This document shows positions 45,014-57,300 of a stretch of DNA of 64,000 nucleotides, one piece after another. The notes beneath the pieces are model-generated. The model made no database searches and was not told where the DNA came from. It saw only the letters and a program-made list of their open reading frames with translations. The DNA comes from Berberis thunbergii (lineage: Eukaryota; Streptophyta; Magnoliopsida; Ranunculales; Berberidaceae). Each line of letters opens with the position of its first letter. Within the stretch, counting starts at the first letter, position 1. Made by a program: the position numbers and the translations under genes. Location of the stretch: positions 310,001-374,000 of the forward strand of contig QNQO01000836.1 in NCBI GenBank assembly GCA_003290165.1. The letters run 5' to 3'.

Positions 45014-45970
45014 TCATTATCTTGGCTTAAATTTGAGTGATTCAATTGACAATGGTAAAGATTGCTAGTACAACTTTCATGCTTGATTAAGATTTGTGTT
45101 ACATATTCAGTCCATATGTCCTACAGAGTTCAAACTTAGCACACATCTAGTTTACAACATGATTTTTTCCTAAAAACTGACTCAAAGCGTCACTGTTTTT
45201 TTACTTTTGTTGATATGGCAGGGACATCAGCAGGTGTAGATTTGCCATCCCGTCCTAGGATTTGCTATCCCGTCCTCAATTGATCCAATTTGGCAAAGTA
45301 AGTCATTTTAGTTTGTCATTTTCATTTGAAATGTTTTCAACTATGCAATTTCTTTTCTTTCCATTGATCAGTGAAGGAGATGACAAGGAATGGTATTGAC
45401 TAAGAAAATTTGATTCTGTTTATGCCTTAAGTTTCTTGGAATTGGTGTTTTGTTTAGATCAGTTATTTATTTCTTGTTTTTTGCTTTAACAGTTTTTTGG
45501 CTGCCACTTGACATACAATTGTTTGTAAATTGTCAGACTTCAAGGGCATTCCATTCCAGGCCTTTCTGATGAGAAATCTTAAGACAAAACGTAGATAGCT
45601 TAATCTTGGCCAGCAGCTTACTGATGAGCTCAAGCTCGGTGAGGCCCTGTAGACAACGACCCTGAGACAACCATTGTACAACTTCGGTTTTGGTTGTTAG
45701 ATGTAAGCATTGACAATTTGTAACAATTTTAATTTGTATTTTTCTTCTGGACCATGTATAATATTGATTTTGAAATGAAATTAAAGTTCCTCTTAATGTA
45801 TGATGATGGTATCATATGAGTTTAGTTTGGTGTCGTTTATATTTGATTTTTAATTTGAGTCTAAAAGTTGTAGTGCATATGTTGGATAGATTATCTGCAC
45901 CCAATGAAAAGAAAACACTACAGGTTGAAAAATATGACTTTTTTATGGTAAAAAAATTTGAATTATCAAA
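44597..45970. other. Pack-CACTA 2 right interior, nothing recognised
   Basis: AT-rich sequence following the PDI fragment up to the subterminal repeats. A purine-rich (AAAGA)n stretch lies at about 44982-45010. Frames at 44798-45040 plus and 45463-45681 minus have no family signature. Confidence 0.4.
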
Positions 45971-47856
45971 GGGAATTTAGCGGCGGTTGCAGATCGTCGC
46001 TAAAAGGCAAAAGTTGGATTGTTCATCGAATTTTGGCAACGGTTATAAACCGTCGCTATATAGTATTTAGCGACGGTTATAAACGTCGCTACATTAAACC
46101 GTCGCTATATAGTATTTAGCAACGGTTATGCCAGCGGTTGCTTAAAACCGTCGCTGAATGACCTAGTGACGCCTTTATTACCGGCGGTTGGCCAACCGTC
46201 GCCGTATTATTTAGCGACGGTTTTGACCGTTGCTAAATACCTTTATCCACCGTCGCTAAATTACTGTTTTCTTGTAGTGAATCCATTGTTCTTAAAAGAA
46301 GTAGGAGACTCTATTGGTCTTTTTTGAGGATTGATGACAGTACTTTGGGTTTTACCCGACCAGGAGCGGCAAGGTTGTGTGTTGAGATGGATCTATCAAA
46401 TGAGCTTCCAAGCAGAATCTGGTTGGAGTTCTCCGGAACAACAAGATTTTGGCAAAAAATTGCGTATACGGGCTTCAAATATTGTAATATATGCGCAATG
46501 ATTGGGCACACCTTTGAAGCATGTGGGAAGTAATTGGGTTTATGCAAGGATAGCCATAAGGTGGAAGCAAAGTGGGCACACATAAGTCGGAAGAGGAAAG
46601 TAAGAAATTTCAAATTGGAGAGGCTAGGGACAAAGGAATTCAATCAAGGGATAATGAGGTAAGGAAAGTATATAGACCAGTCAAAAAAGATGGGGAACAA
46701 TTCACAACTATAGGAGGTAATAGAGTGGAGAAGTCGGAAACTAGTAAAAAAAAAGAAACAAATTTGGAAACCGTCCCTAAGAAGGAAGATCACGACACTA
46801 GCACATCAAATAATCCTTTTGATATTTTAGCTAATTTAGACCAAGAGTTGCTAATTGACCAAAAGGGAAAGAATCCCATTTTGATTTCTATTCCTAGACT
46901 GAATTTAGAAAAGAATCCTGATTCCAATGGAAACAAAATTGTGGAGAAAGATGCTAATCGTGAACGGAAGGACATACTATTATTGACTCGGAGAGGAAAA
47001 TATTTTCCAATTTCAAGTTGGATTGTAAGGAGGCAGGATATTCTCATAGTGGGCTTGATAGAGCCATTCAGGCGGTGTTGGAAGAAGGAACTTTGGATTC
47101 GGCTAGCTCTTTAGTAGATTGCGAGGAAGTCAAAGCAGGGCTAGGACCGAGAATTGCAGCGAGGCTGCAAGTGATTGCAAAGACCGATTCTGACTAGGAC
47201 ATTCAGCGCTTCAGGGTGCGTTTAGTGACAAAACAGGGGACTTATGGGCTGTTAAAACAATAGTGGCTAAGGCTGCAACAGTGGTTGAGGCAGTGGATGG
47301 GCTTGTAACAGTGGCTGAGGCAGGGAATGCGGCTGTAACAGTGGATGACGTGGTGGCAGCGGCGGATACAGTGGCTGAAACAATGGATACGAATGCTCTT
47401 ACCAAAGACTTAGGGGGTGCCATGCAGGGAGAGCATGTTGCTCCTAGCACAGAGCTAGGGGACGCTATGCAGTGACAACAAGCGCAGGGACTTCTTGATG
47501 ATGATATTCAGACTTTGGTCAGGGCCAATATCAATTTAGAAAAAAACGCTATAAATTTTTTTCTAGATTATAAAAAACTAGGAGACACATTGGACAAGGC
47601 TATATACTTGTTCCAAAAAACTAGGTGGATTCGACGGAAGAAATTGAATATCAATACACTCGAGAGTGTTAGTAATGATAGTGATGAAGTCGACTCAGAA
47701 TCTTAGGTTGGTCCACAGGCATTGAGCAGTGATTTGGATTTAGGGCCAACGTCAGAAGGAAAGATGAATTAGTGGAGAAATACAAAAGTCAGGATGGCGG
47801 TCCCCCGGGCATGCGTCGTTAGACGAGGCCGTGTGACTCTATTGCCCAAACTAACA

Positions 47857-47925
47857 ATGATTGATAATATTATGTTTTGGAACGCTCGAGGAGTTGGGAA
47901 TAGAGCTACGAGGAATAAACTTTAA
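47857..47925 (+). pseudogene. LINE-3 ORF2 stub
   Basis: The first 22 codons of ORF2 (MFWNARGVGNRAT motif, parallel to LINE-1) end at a TAA. Immediately after, the sequence is LINE 3' untranslated tail, so about 4 kb of ORF2 is missing. Confidence 0.85.
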
Positions 47926-48331
47926 AAGTACCTAGATTTTTGGTTTATGTTTGATGTATGTCCAATAGTTTTCCTTTTACTCGAGTAAAGTCGTCATGTA
48001 CCGTCGATAGGTGTATAAGGTTTTTTTTTCTTTCAAGTAATAAAGGCTTGGCATCCCACAGTTGCCCTTCCTACTAGAGGTTTAATTAAAAAAAAGTTGT
48101 TGCTAGCTTTATGTAGTGTTCTTTTTCATCCTCTGGTATTTTGCAATTCGCATCCAGTGTATGTTCAGTCACAGAACTTAGGTCTTTTGGTTCTAATTAG
48201 TAGTAGCAGTAAACACACTTTTTTCTTATGATCCACTTCACTAATCAGAACAAAAGATAATAAACTCTCAAAAACTATGCATACAATTGAATCATATGGT
48301 CATACGCTGGGGCAGATATACTAAGGAGCGA

Positions 48332-48348
48332 GGGGGGGGGGGGGGGGG
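48332..48348 (+). repeat. G17 homopolymer
   Basis: A run of 17 G near the left end of the probable hAT element, followed by CTGCCCCCTCC. The length may be unreliable. Confidence 0.7.
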
Positions 48349-49293
48349 AGCTGCCCCCTCCTCAACTTAAAAAATATTTTTAATAAATATTTAGCATTAT
48401 AAAAAATCAATTATATAATATAAAATACAATATTATTATTGTTCATTCAACTCTATTCATATTTTTCTATTGATACAATGGTTGGAAGTTTAACACTTTT
48501 AGTAAACGACCTGAGTTCGATACTCTTTACTTGCCAAATTTTTTTTATAATTGTCAATGCAATTTTATTAATAATTGAAAATATAAAAAAATTGTCTAGT
48601 TTAATAAAAACTTATTTTTGGTTCTCTTGGAGCATATGATTATTTTTTTTTAATTTTCAATGCAATTTTAATAATAATTGCAAACATAAAAAATTGTTTA
48701 GTTTAATAAAATATTTTTTCAGTCCTCTTGGAGCGTATGATTTTTTTATGGCTATTGACAATTATTATTTGTATCATTGTGACATGCCCCTACATTTTTC
48801 TTTTCAATGCAAATTTATACATAGTTACAAAAAAAATAAAAATGTTTGTCACAAGTGGTATAAAACCTCCAAATGTATTTTTTGAATAATATCTAAAATA
48901 ATAACTATATAATTCAATGAAAATATATGCCATTAGCCAACTCATACAAAATTTGAGGGTCACGTAAACCATTTTTTCTATGAAATTGTGGATCTTATTA
49001 TGTTCGCAAATTTCAGATTTTTTAAGCTTCAACTAGATATTTATCCTAATTATTTTTTATTTTAGTTATATATTCTAGTTATTATTCTCATTTGCCTTTG
49101 CTAAGGTTTTCGATATTGTGATCTTATTATGGTTTAAAATTGGACTACACTGGATTCAATTTAGTAAATGCAATGTACTTTTGATAGTTGTATTTTTTTA
49201 TTAGTTACTAACTCGAGTATAATTTTTTTTTGCTCCGATAACTATTATTATCAACTAATAGTTATTTGTCGTTTTACTCCCTTAACTAAAATT
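48349..49293. other. Left interior of the probable hAT element
   Basis: Very AT-rich. A direct duplication of about 100 bp is visible: AGTTTAATAAAA(C/A)..TATTTTT(G/C).GT(T/C)CTCTTGGAGC.TATGAT occurs near 48597-48640 and again near 48697-48740. No gene recognised. Confidence 0.5.
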
Positions 49294-49462
49294 CTAAATT
49301 TTATGACTGACGAGGTTAATTAAGGTCCAATGCTCTGCTCTAAGGCGATTTAAAAGGTATACTGGGGAATACTATATCTTTGGGTCATTAATCTAGTCTC
49401 AACCGTCCCCTTCTTGTGGGAATTAATCTCGTGCGTTGGGTTTTGTTTGCGGCTAGGGTTCC

Positions 49463-51334
49463 ATGGAGGCCGCCATTCCAGCCAAGGGAGATCTCTCTCT
49501 GGCTGGAAACGATGATGACATGCAAACGAAGTGCAATTTTGTGCAGGTCCTTGGTAAGACTATGAAAGATGATATGGAGGATAGAGCTACAGACTCTACG
49601 AGTTACAGAAAAGATGTCTCTAACCACATAGTGGAGTTGGCGTTTTCCAGTTTTCGACTTTCTCTTAACTCGATTAGAGATTCTATCCACAGGTTTTAAG
49701 GAATTTCTGGTTAGTTCATTATGGGATTCATAGATCAAAGACATGTTCTTGTTTATCTACAATCGGAGTTTGAAGTTAAAAAAGTTCTATTAAAGGATTC
49801 TTTTACTATCCGAGGAGTACGTTACAAGATCTTTCGTTGGCACCCTGGTTGTTTTAGCCTACGGGCGGATCTGAAGTTGGCTCCGATTTGGGTAGAACTC
49901 CCTAATCTCCCTTTTGCGCTATTTTTACATAAATCATGAAGGCGATAGGAAACTCGTTTGGAACCTTTTTAAGGATTGATGATGGTACGAGATATTTTGC
50001 TCAACCAAACGTTGCACGTATGTGTGTTGAGATGGAAGTTACCAAACCATTACCTTCAAAGATCTGGATTGAGAGTCCTAAGAACAATGGTTACTGGCAA
50101 AAATTGGAATACCTCGGATTCAAGTATTGTGCACATCGTTCTTTAATAGGACACGAAAAAGATTATTGTAGGAAACTTTTGGGTATTAAGAAGGGAAAAA
50201 AATTTAGGATAAAAACCTAAAGAGGAAAGGAAACCTGAGAAGGCTAAACAGGCTCAAAAGGCAGTGAAACAAATGTATCTTCTATTAGCCAAAAAAACAA
50301 AAGTAACAAAAGATGAGATCGGTACGAGTGGTGCTAAAGTCGGTAAAGAAGTATAAATTCCTAGTGGCCAAGAAGAAGAAAAAAAGAAATTGTCTTCTGG
50401 CGAAGAATATGATCATTTAAATTTAGCAAATAAATTTGCAGCATTAGTGGATTCTCCTACAAAAGACGAAGTAGTTGAAAGTGAAAACAACTCATTTACA
50501 AAGCCGGACACATTGTGTGCGACGGGTATGGAAAATACTGAGAAGAAAGTTAGAATTGGAGAAGCTAGAAAAATAAAAAAAATAAAATTTGAAAGAAGAC
50601 CTGGTGGGGGCAGAACATATCATTAGTGAAATGAATAGAGCAATTAAATTGGACAATGGCAGCGAATCAAGGACTAGGTCTGAGAATTTGTCTGTTGCAC
50701 CTTTCTGGATTGGCCCTTTTATTCTAGAAAGTGGCTCGAATTCTTAGCTTGAATACGTAAAGATTGATAAGGGGAAAACATGAGCTCAGAGACGAGGAAG
50801 GGGAATGATTTGGTTGAAAAAACAGATGATATCATGGGGATCAAAACGCTCGAACAACTGATAATACAATGGACAATTTGATTACTGGCAAGAAAATGCT
50901 GACAAACAAAAACAAAGAAAATGATGGTAAAGTAGGGGAGGTATGGCTACCCATTCGAAATTGGTAGCAACACAAGGGAGCTGAGGTAATGCATTATCGA
51001 GTTTCGAACTGGCAACAACATGAAGGAAAAAAGTGAAATGATGGCTATTCAAATAGATAATGCAGCAGTGCAGGGGGATGACATAGCGCATGATCAATCA
51101 AATTCAGTGGTTAAACAAATGTATTTAGAGGGAATTAAAGCTACCAGGAAGGAATTTTTTATTAAAAGAGATTGGTATGATGAAAAAGAAACAGTTAGGG
51201 AGAAGCAGAACCAATTATTGGCGGACAAGGAGACGTATTCAGACAATGAGTCTGATGCTAATACAATGTCTGTATCCGTGACGAACACTAGTTGCAAATC
51301 AGAGGAGGCCAAACTGAAACGAAAAAAAGAATAG
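49463..51334 (+). pseudogene. LINE-4 ORF1 relic
   Basis: Starts at an ATG aligned with the other ORF1 proteins. The DUF4283 domain is spread over frames at 49463-49699, 49721-49939 and 49936-50220, separated by two stop codons or frameshifts. The zinc knuckle reads CAHRSLIGHEKDYC, so the second Cys is now Arg. The C-terminal region (50390-51334) is again broken. Non-functional. Confidence 0.85.
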
Positions 51335-51479
51335 TTCGAATAACTTGCCTGTGGAGATCGTAGAGTGACGAGGTACATGACAAACCCAACTAGTTCTGAT
51401 GATAGATAATATTATGTTTTGGAATGCACGGGGGGTTGGTAATCGGGCTACCCATTGTAGAATTAAGAAACTCGTGCAA

Positions 51480-51800
51480 TTTTTTTTTTTAATATAAACC
51501 TCCAATGGGGAGGGGAAACTATGGGATGCCAGACCTTTATTACTTATCAAAAAATTGATTTACATTCAAAACGAGGGTACATTACGACTTTACCGGTATT
51601 AAAACAAAAACAAAAAGATGGACAAAATACCTTGTGCCCAATCTAAAGATTGCAACCCCAACCACAAAACTGGCTATCAAGACTGGAAGCCTCAAGGCCC
51701 ATTAACAATCACTTAAAAAAGAAACTAAGCAATCACATTTGCAGACAAAGAATAGCCAAAAAACAGAGTTAGCAACTCCATATTAGAGTGCACCTCCCTG
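51480..51800 (-). mobile_element. LINE-5: antisense 3' LINE fragment
   Basis: An 11-T tract at 51480-51490 is the A tail of a minus-strand insertion. Reading the minus strand, the conserved tail module (GTAAAGTCGTAATGTACCC, AATAAAGG, GGCATCCCATAG, CCTCC/GGAGG hairpin) precedes it. It is 5'-truncated; the distal end lies somewhere in 51786-51833. I see no clean TSD, and host LINE sequence is missing at the site, so insertion was accompanied by deletion or later rearrangement. Confidence 0.8.
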
Positions 51801-51935
51801 CTCTTATGCGCATCCTCGCTCATGTAGCTCCAAACCAACAGAGGGACAACAGAACTTGGGCGAGATTGGACAGATTTATGGCAAACCCAGAATGGGTAGC
51901 GGATATGCGGAACACCAGGGTTGAACATTTCTTGC

Positions 51936-54313
51936 CACTACAACAATTAAGGCATTTTTCAAGAAAAAGATTCCTTGACAAAAATAAAAAATTTGTTGGA
52001 AAAATCTGTTAACAAGGAAAAAATTCGTTATTGAGTTCGTGGAGGCATCCCCGTAGCTAAAGGTTTTTAGCAAGGAATCACATTTTTGTTGGTAAAACAA
52101 TTGATAAGTCAAGGAAACACGGTGTTGGTAATACTGACAACTACCAAGGACATTCGTTGGTAATACTGACAACTATCAAGGAAATTTGTTTTGTTGCAAG
52201 AAAACTTTTGTTTACCTATGAATTTTTTTCTCGAAAATACTTAGAATCTTCAAGGAAAATTGTCATGGAAAAATGTAACTACTTTAATCATAGAACTTTT
52301 TCGTTTGTAAAATGAATGCATATCAATGAAAGTTGGCATAGGTACTGCTAACAATTACCAAGGAAATTATTTTCAATAAAAAATTTATATATTAAAACGA
52401 TCATTCTTGGCTCTGAGACGACCTAATCTAGGTCCCAATATCTAAGGACACCATCTACTACCTCCCAAACTCTAAGGACACCACTTTTGATGATAAGATC
52501 CCCTACTATGGAATTCCATATGTAATATATTTATTTTTAGGCTCAACGGGAATCGAACTCTTGACCTAGAGTAAAATCTGTAGCAATATTTACCAATTGA
52601 GCTATTTGAATAATTGTGTTGTGTGAAACAATTTTATAGCTTATTAAATCAAATTACTCATTTTTTGCAATAAAAAATCATTGCTACGTATATAATAGAG
52701 ACCATTATATAATATTTCGTCACTATAAATTAGAACTAAATATTTTCACGATTATAAGATTTATGTTAAATGTCTACCACTTTTAGCAATGAAAAAAAAA
52801 TCACAATAACACCATTATAATTAGCAACAAAATAGTAATATCATTTCAATGCTATATGTTATTGAAATTGGTTATATCCCCAATGAAATAAAATTTAATT
52901 GTTGTAAATAAGAAAATGAGCCTTAATAAGAAAAAAGTTCATGGAAAATTTATCAATATTTAGCAACGAAATAAATTGTTACCATTAATATTATAATTAA
53001 AAGTAAAATAATGTTGTATTGTTAAATAAATTTTATTTGATTTTTCAAATGAAATAATATCAATGCTACTAATAAAAAATTTCAACGAATTGATATTTTT
53101 CCACTATAAAGAAGCTAGGAGCTTTAAATATAAATAAATTTCGTAAAAAAAATTTCATTATAAGTTACCAAATATATCGTTGCAATAACGAGATAATTAA
53201 CTAAATAAAATATGGTTTCAATGTTAAAGAGACACGAACAAGTGTTATAGTGCATTTATTAAGAAAATGTTTGTCAATAATATTAATATTTATTAGGAAT
53301 GAAATAATTTATTGTAAATGACGTCATTATAACTAACAAACTAAAATTTCGTTGAAATAGAAATATTTTGTTGCTAAATAATGTGGGTGGGAAATTGGTT
53401 TTGGAATGAATATTTTTCGCCACTTCTTTACATAAAAAAGTTGCCAACAAAATAGATTTTGTTACTAAAAGTGGGAACTCTATGATTTTTCAATGAAATT
53501 TATTTTTGTTAGAAATAGTAACATATTAACAAGGAAAATAAAATTTGTTAGAAATAAAACATTTTTTGTAGTGAGTATACAATTTCCAACAAAATAATGA
53601 CTTGTCGCTATAAAATAGTTAGTGAGCTTAAATGAGAAACAAATTTTCATGAAAATAATTATCAGTTTTTACCTAAAAAACAATTTGTTACGAACAAGGT
53701 TAATTACCAACAAAATCATATTTCATAGCTACAAAGATTTCATTAAAAAAATATAGTGTTTCCAACAAAATAAAAAATGTTGCTAGTTGTGTGACAATTC
53801 TCAACGAAATATTACTTTGTTGCTATAAATTAATAAACGAGCTTTAACAAGAAAAAACCTAATGGAAAAAATTATCAATCATTATCAACGAACCAAATCG
53901 TTACTAATAATGTGATTATTGTCTAGGAAAACATATTTCCTTTCTAAAGATAGATGAATGAGATTTAATATTCGTTAACAAGGAAAGTGATTTGTTGTTA
54001 AAATTAGTCTTCTTTAGCAACAAAATATTTCATTCCAGATGATGCCATAATTACCAAGGAACAAATATTTTGTGGCCATAAAAATAACTTCATTGTTAAA
54101 TCAATTTGGCAATAAATTGCGTTTGGAGGGAATGTTTCCTGCCACCTATTTAACAAGGAATGTTTCCTACAAAATATATTTTGTTGGAAAATAGTAACAA
54201 GTTTATGGATTTACCAAGGAAATTTTTTATTCATTGACAATGCTTCAATATTAACAAGGAAATCAATTTTCGTAGCAATAATTTTGTTGGTAAAAGATAG
54301 ATTTCTTGTAGTG
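51936..54313. mobile_element. CACTA-A: 2.4-kb non-autonomous CACTA-like element
   Basis: It starts CACTACAACAATTAAGGC and ends TTTCTTGTAGTG, flanked by TGC on both sides (51933-51935 and 54314-54316). Both subterminal regions are dense in CAAGGAAAT and TTGTTGGTAA words in both orientations. No transposase frame. CACTA-B (60326) and CACTA-C (63530) are close relatives. It interrupts the endonuclease region of LINE-4. Confidence 0.88.
52540..52612 (-). other. tRNA-like / SINE-like segment in CACTA-A
   Basis: On the minus strand the segment reads like a tRNA. An A-box-like TAGCTCAATTGG (52593-52604) is followed about 35 bases later by a B-box-like AGTTCGATTCCC (52548-52559), and it ends GTTGAGCC. 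Stem pairing is incomplete and no clear anticodon arm forms, so it is a decayed tRNA or a tRNA-derived SINE head. The AGGACACCA-containing repeats just beyond (52440-52500) may be SINE body. Confidence 0.6.
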
Positions 54314-57300
54314 TGCGCACATGCTCAGATCATGCTCCTCTTCTTGTTTATTTGCCAGTTTCACCGAGAGCAGGTATGTCTCCTTTTAGATTTCAAAGAA
54401 TGTGGTTGATTCATGATTATTTTTTAGCTTTGGTTGATAGAAACTGGAACAGATATTGTGAAGGAACTGGGAAGATGTTTATACTGGCCTCAAAGTTAAA
54501 GAGAATGCGAGCTGAGCTTAAAAGTTGGAATAAGGAGACTTTTGGCAATATCTTCAGTCAAATAACGAGAATGGAAAGCGATATACAACAGTTGGAATTC
54601 AGTTTGTTCCAGGGATGAGACATAAATGACAACGTAAATTTGAATAAACGTCGGGCAGAACTTAAACTGGCTTTGGTGAGGGAAAAAATTTATTGAAAAC
54701 AAAAATAAGGAGAAAATTAGTTTAAAGAAGGAGTTGCCTGCACTAAAATTTTCTTTGTTTTTGTTAAAGCAAAACAAAAAATGACTATCGCTTAAATAAC
54801 TAGCATGGATGGAGTAGAGATTACGAATAAAAAAAATATCATTCAGGAGGCAAATCATTTTTTCCAACATCTGTTGAGGATGGAAGGTTACCAGGAGGAC
54901 AATGATATCTTGGAATGCGTTCCCCATTTGATTCGGGCAGAGGATTGTGAGGTTATAATGCAGCCGCTGAGCCTGGAGGAGGTAAAGAGCGTAGTCTTCA
55001 GCATTCCGCAACATAGTGCACCTGGTCCGGATGGTTTCACTGCAAGTTTCTTTCAGTCATGTTGGGAGATTATTTGCCAAGATATTTGGGAAGCTGCGAA
55101 AGAATTTTTTCACTGTTGTTCCATGCCAGGTTCGTTTACTGCTGACGTTTTGGCGCTTATTCCCAAAGTAGACAAACCGAACCTTTTTTTTTCTTCTGAA
55201 TTCCGGCCTATTAGCCCGTGTAATGTGGTGTACAAGATGTTTAGCAAAAAAATTTTAAAAAGACTGGCGAATATCCTTCCAAAAATTATTTCTTTGGAAC
55301 AGAGAGTTTTTGTTAAAGGAAGATTGATTACAAAAAATATAGGTATGGCCCAAAAATTAATGCAAGTTATTGGCAAAAAGGTAACTGGCAATAATGTTCT
55401 TCTCAAATTGGACATGGAGAAGGCGTATGGCAGAATAGAATTGGGCTATCTTCTGGTGATCTTGCGCAAATTTGGTTTTAACAATAAAGTTTGTCATCTA
55501 GTCTCCAATTGTATTGCACATTATGGTTTATTAGAGCTTCTCCAAGGAAGATATGATGGGCTATTTCGGTCGTCATGAGGACTCAGATAGGGAGATCCCC
55601 TTTCCTCCTTATTATTTGTGATTGTTGCAGAAGTGCTAAGTAGGGGACTGAAATGAGCTTTCCATAGGGGAGAGATTGGTTATTATCACACTCCTAAGGC
55701 GTGTAATCCGATTACCAACTTATTAAATGTTGGTGATTCGTTGATATTCTTAAATGGCAGGAAGTAGTCGGTGATTGGTTGCATGAAATTTCTCAAGAGA
55801 TATTGTCTGGCATCTAGGGAGAAAAATAATGATGGAAAAAGTTCCTTTATGTTGGATGAAAAAATGTGGGCGGAAAGAATGGTTTAAACTAAACATGGAC
55901 ATGTTATTATTACAAATTGTCTTCTTTTACATATCTGGGGGTCCTTATATATCAAGGCAAGTGTAAAATAATATTTTTTTTGAGCCTTTGATATAATAAG
56001 ATACAGGAAAGAATTCAGGGGTGGAAGGCGAAACTGCTTTCCTCAGGGGGAAGGCTCATCTTGATAAGACATGTACTACTTTCGATGCCAGTATATACAA
56101 TTGCAGCGACTTGTGTGCCTGTGAAAGTATTGAACATTATTCAGAAGACGATTGCTGATTTTTTCTGGGGGGACAATGAAGGCAGACATAAGAGGAAATG
56201 GGTTGCATGGGAAAAACTCAGTTTTCCAACAAAAGAAGGAGGATTGAATGTGAGAAGCCTTGATTGTATGATAAAAGTTTTTCGGGTTAAGGCTTTTTGG
56301 AATTTGTTGAATACTGACTCCATGTGGGCCATTTTTATGCGAAAGAAATATTTAAATAATCGAACTCCTATCTGTGTCCAGGTTGTTCATGCAAAAACAT
56401 TTTTATGAAAGAATTATTGGAGCTCAAGAACGGTATGGTGGAACATTCAACTTGAAAGATTGGAAGGGGTAACGTAAGTTTCTTCAATGAAAACTGGAGT
56501 TTAAGGGAAACTTTTCATCGAATGGGTCAGGCAGAAACATATAATAGGTGGCCTTCTTTAAGGAAAATGCACAGGGATAATTTTAGGTCTTTGGGACTGT
56601 TATTGCAAAAAAATGCCCAGATCTTTATGCTAGAAGACTTTAAGGAGAAAATGGCGAAAAAGATGTCAGAATTTGGATCCCTAATAATGATGGTAATTTT
56701 CTATAAGTTTGCCTTTTGAGATTCTTTGTAGTAGGGGGTTTCATGATAGGTTTTGGAAGTGGACCCTTTACTTCTCACTAATATTTCTATTTTTGTATGG
56801 AAAATTATTAAAAAGGATTTGCCAGTAGATGATGAGATTCGGAGAATTGGTTTTCAATTGGCTTCTAAATGCAGTTGCTGTAGAGGATTTGGGGAGGAGA
56901 CGACCAAACATTTGTTTCTGGAAGGTGAACTTGCCAGAAAGGTTTGGAACCATTTTTAATTGATATTTGACGTCCATGCTTCTAGAAGTTTTCCCTATGC
57001 TCAACAGATGGTTTCATAAATCAAACACTTCGATTATGTCAGGTATTATTACCCATCTTACTCCTTTCTTCATTTTATGGAAAATTTAGCTACAAAGAAA
57101 CAAAATACTTTATGAGGGAAAGGAATGGTCTCCAAATTCTGTGATAATAAAAGTTTATTTTTCTGATTAGATGTATTTACAAACACTTAATTCCAAATAA
57201 AAAGATAAAAATGGGACACTTCTACATAGATTGGGCCTCCAAGTGAAGACGGTGAGGGAGGCTCAAATTCGTGTGGTTTATTGGAATTTTCCTCCTCCCG

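Larger units (their letters stand above)
40606..46279. mobile_element. Second Pack-CACTA, with kinase and PDI gene fragments
   Basis: The left end is CACTACAAGAAATTGGC and the right end TTTTCTTGTAGTG, the classic CACTACAAGAAA TIR. Both sides carry AAT (40603-40605 and 46280-46282). Subterminal repeats built on TTTAGCGACGGTT and its complement fill about 40620-40760 and 45975-46255. No transposase frame is present. The interior carries one exon of a receptor-like kinase and four exon pieces of a protein disulfide isomerase, all on the plus strand. Other interior stretches (40770-41930, 42107-43880, 44597-45970) show no recognised gene. It is inserted in LINE-3 ORF1. Confidence 0.93.
40086..47706 (+). 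pseudogene. LINE-3 ORF1 (DUF4283, zinc knuckle), interrupted and frameshifted
   Basis: The 5' part (40086-40605) encodes the DUF4283 domain, with YVIVLKFSSYRPSLEAIRES and LPLQ-type motifs parallel to LINE-1. The CACTA insertion follows. The 3' part resumes at 46283 and carries the zinc knuckle CNICAMIGHTFEAC (CX2CX4HX4C intact) by about 46525. A stop at 46531 and several frameshifts follow, with a Val/Ala-rich tail up to about 47706. It cannot make the protein even if the insertion were absent. Confidence 0.85.
40078..48093 (+). mobile_element. LINE-3: LINE with ORF2 deleted, split by a Pack-CACTA
   Basis: Flanked by a perfect 12-bp TSD, AAGTTGTTGCTA (40066-40077 and 48094-48105). It starts only eight bases before the ORF1 ATG, so the 5' UTR is missing. 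ORF1 is split by the CACTA at 40606-46279. ORF2 survives as 22 codons and then joins the 3' tail directly. Removing the CACTA leaves about 2.3 kb. The shared LINE tail module is at about 47980-48085. Confidence 0.9.

Noticed and set aside
52540..52612. A functional tRNA gene
   Set aside because: A- and B-box-like motifs are present but the arms do not pair properly and no clear anticodon loop forms. Listed as tRNA-like only.
54496..55415. 172- and 101-residue minus-strand frames
   Set aside because: Antisense to the LINE-4 reverse transcriptase relic.
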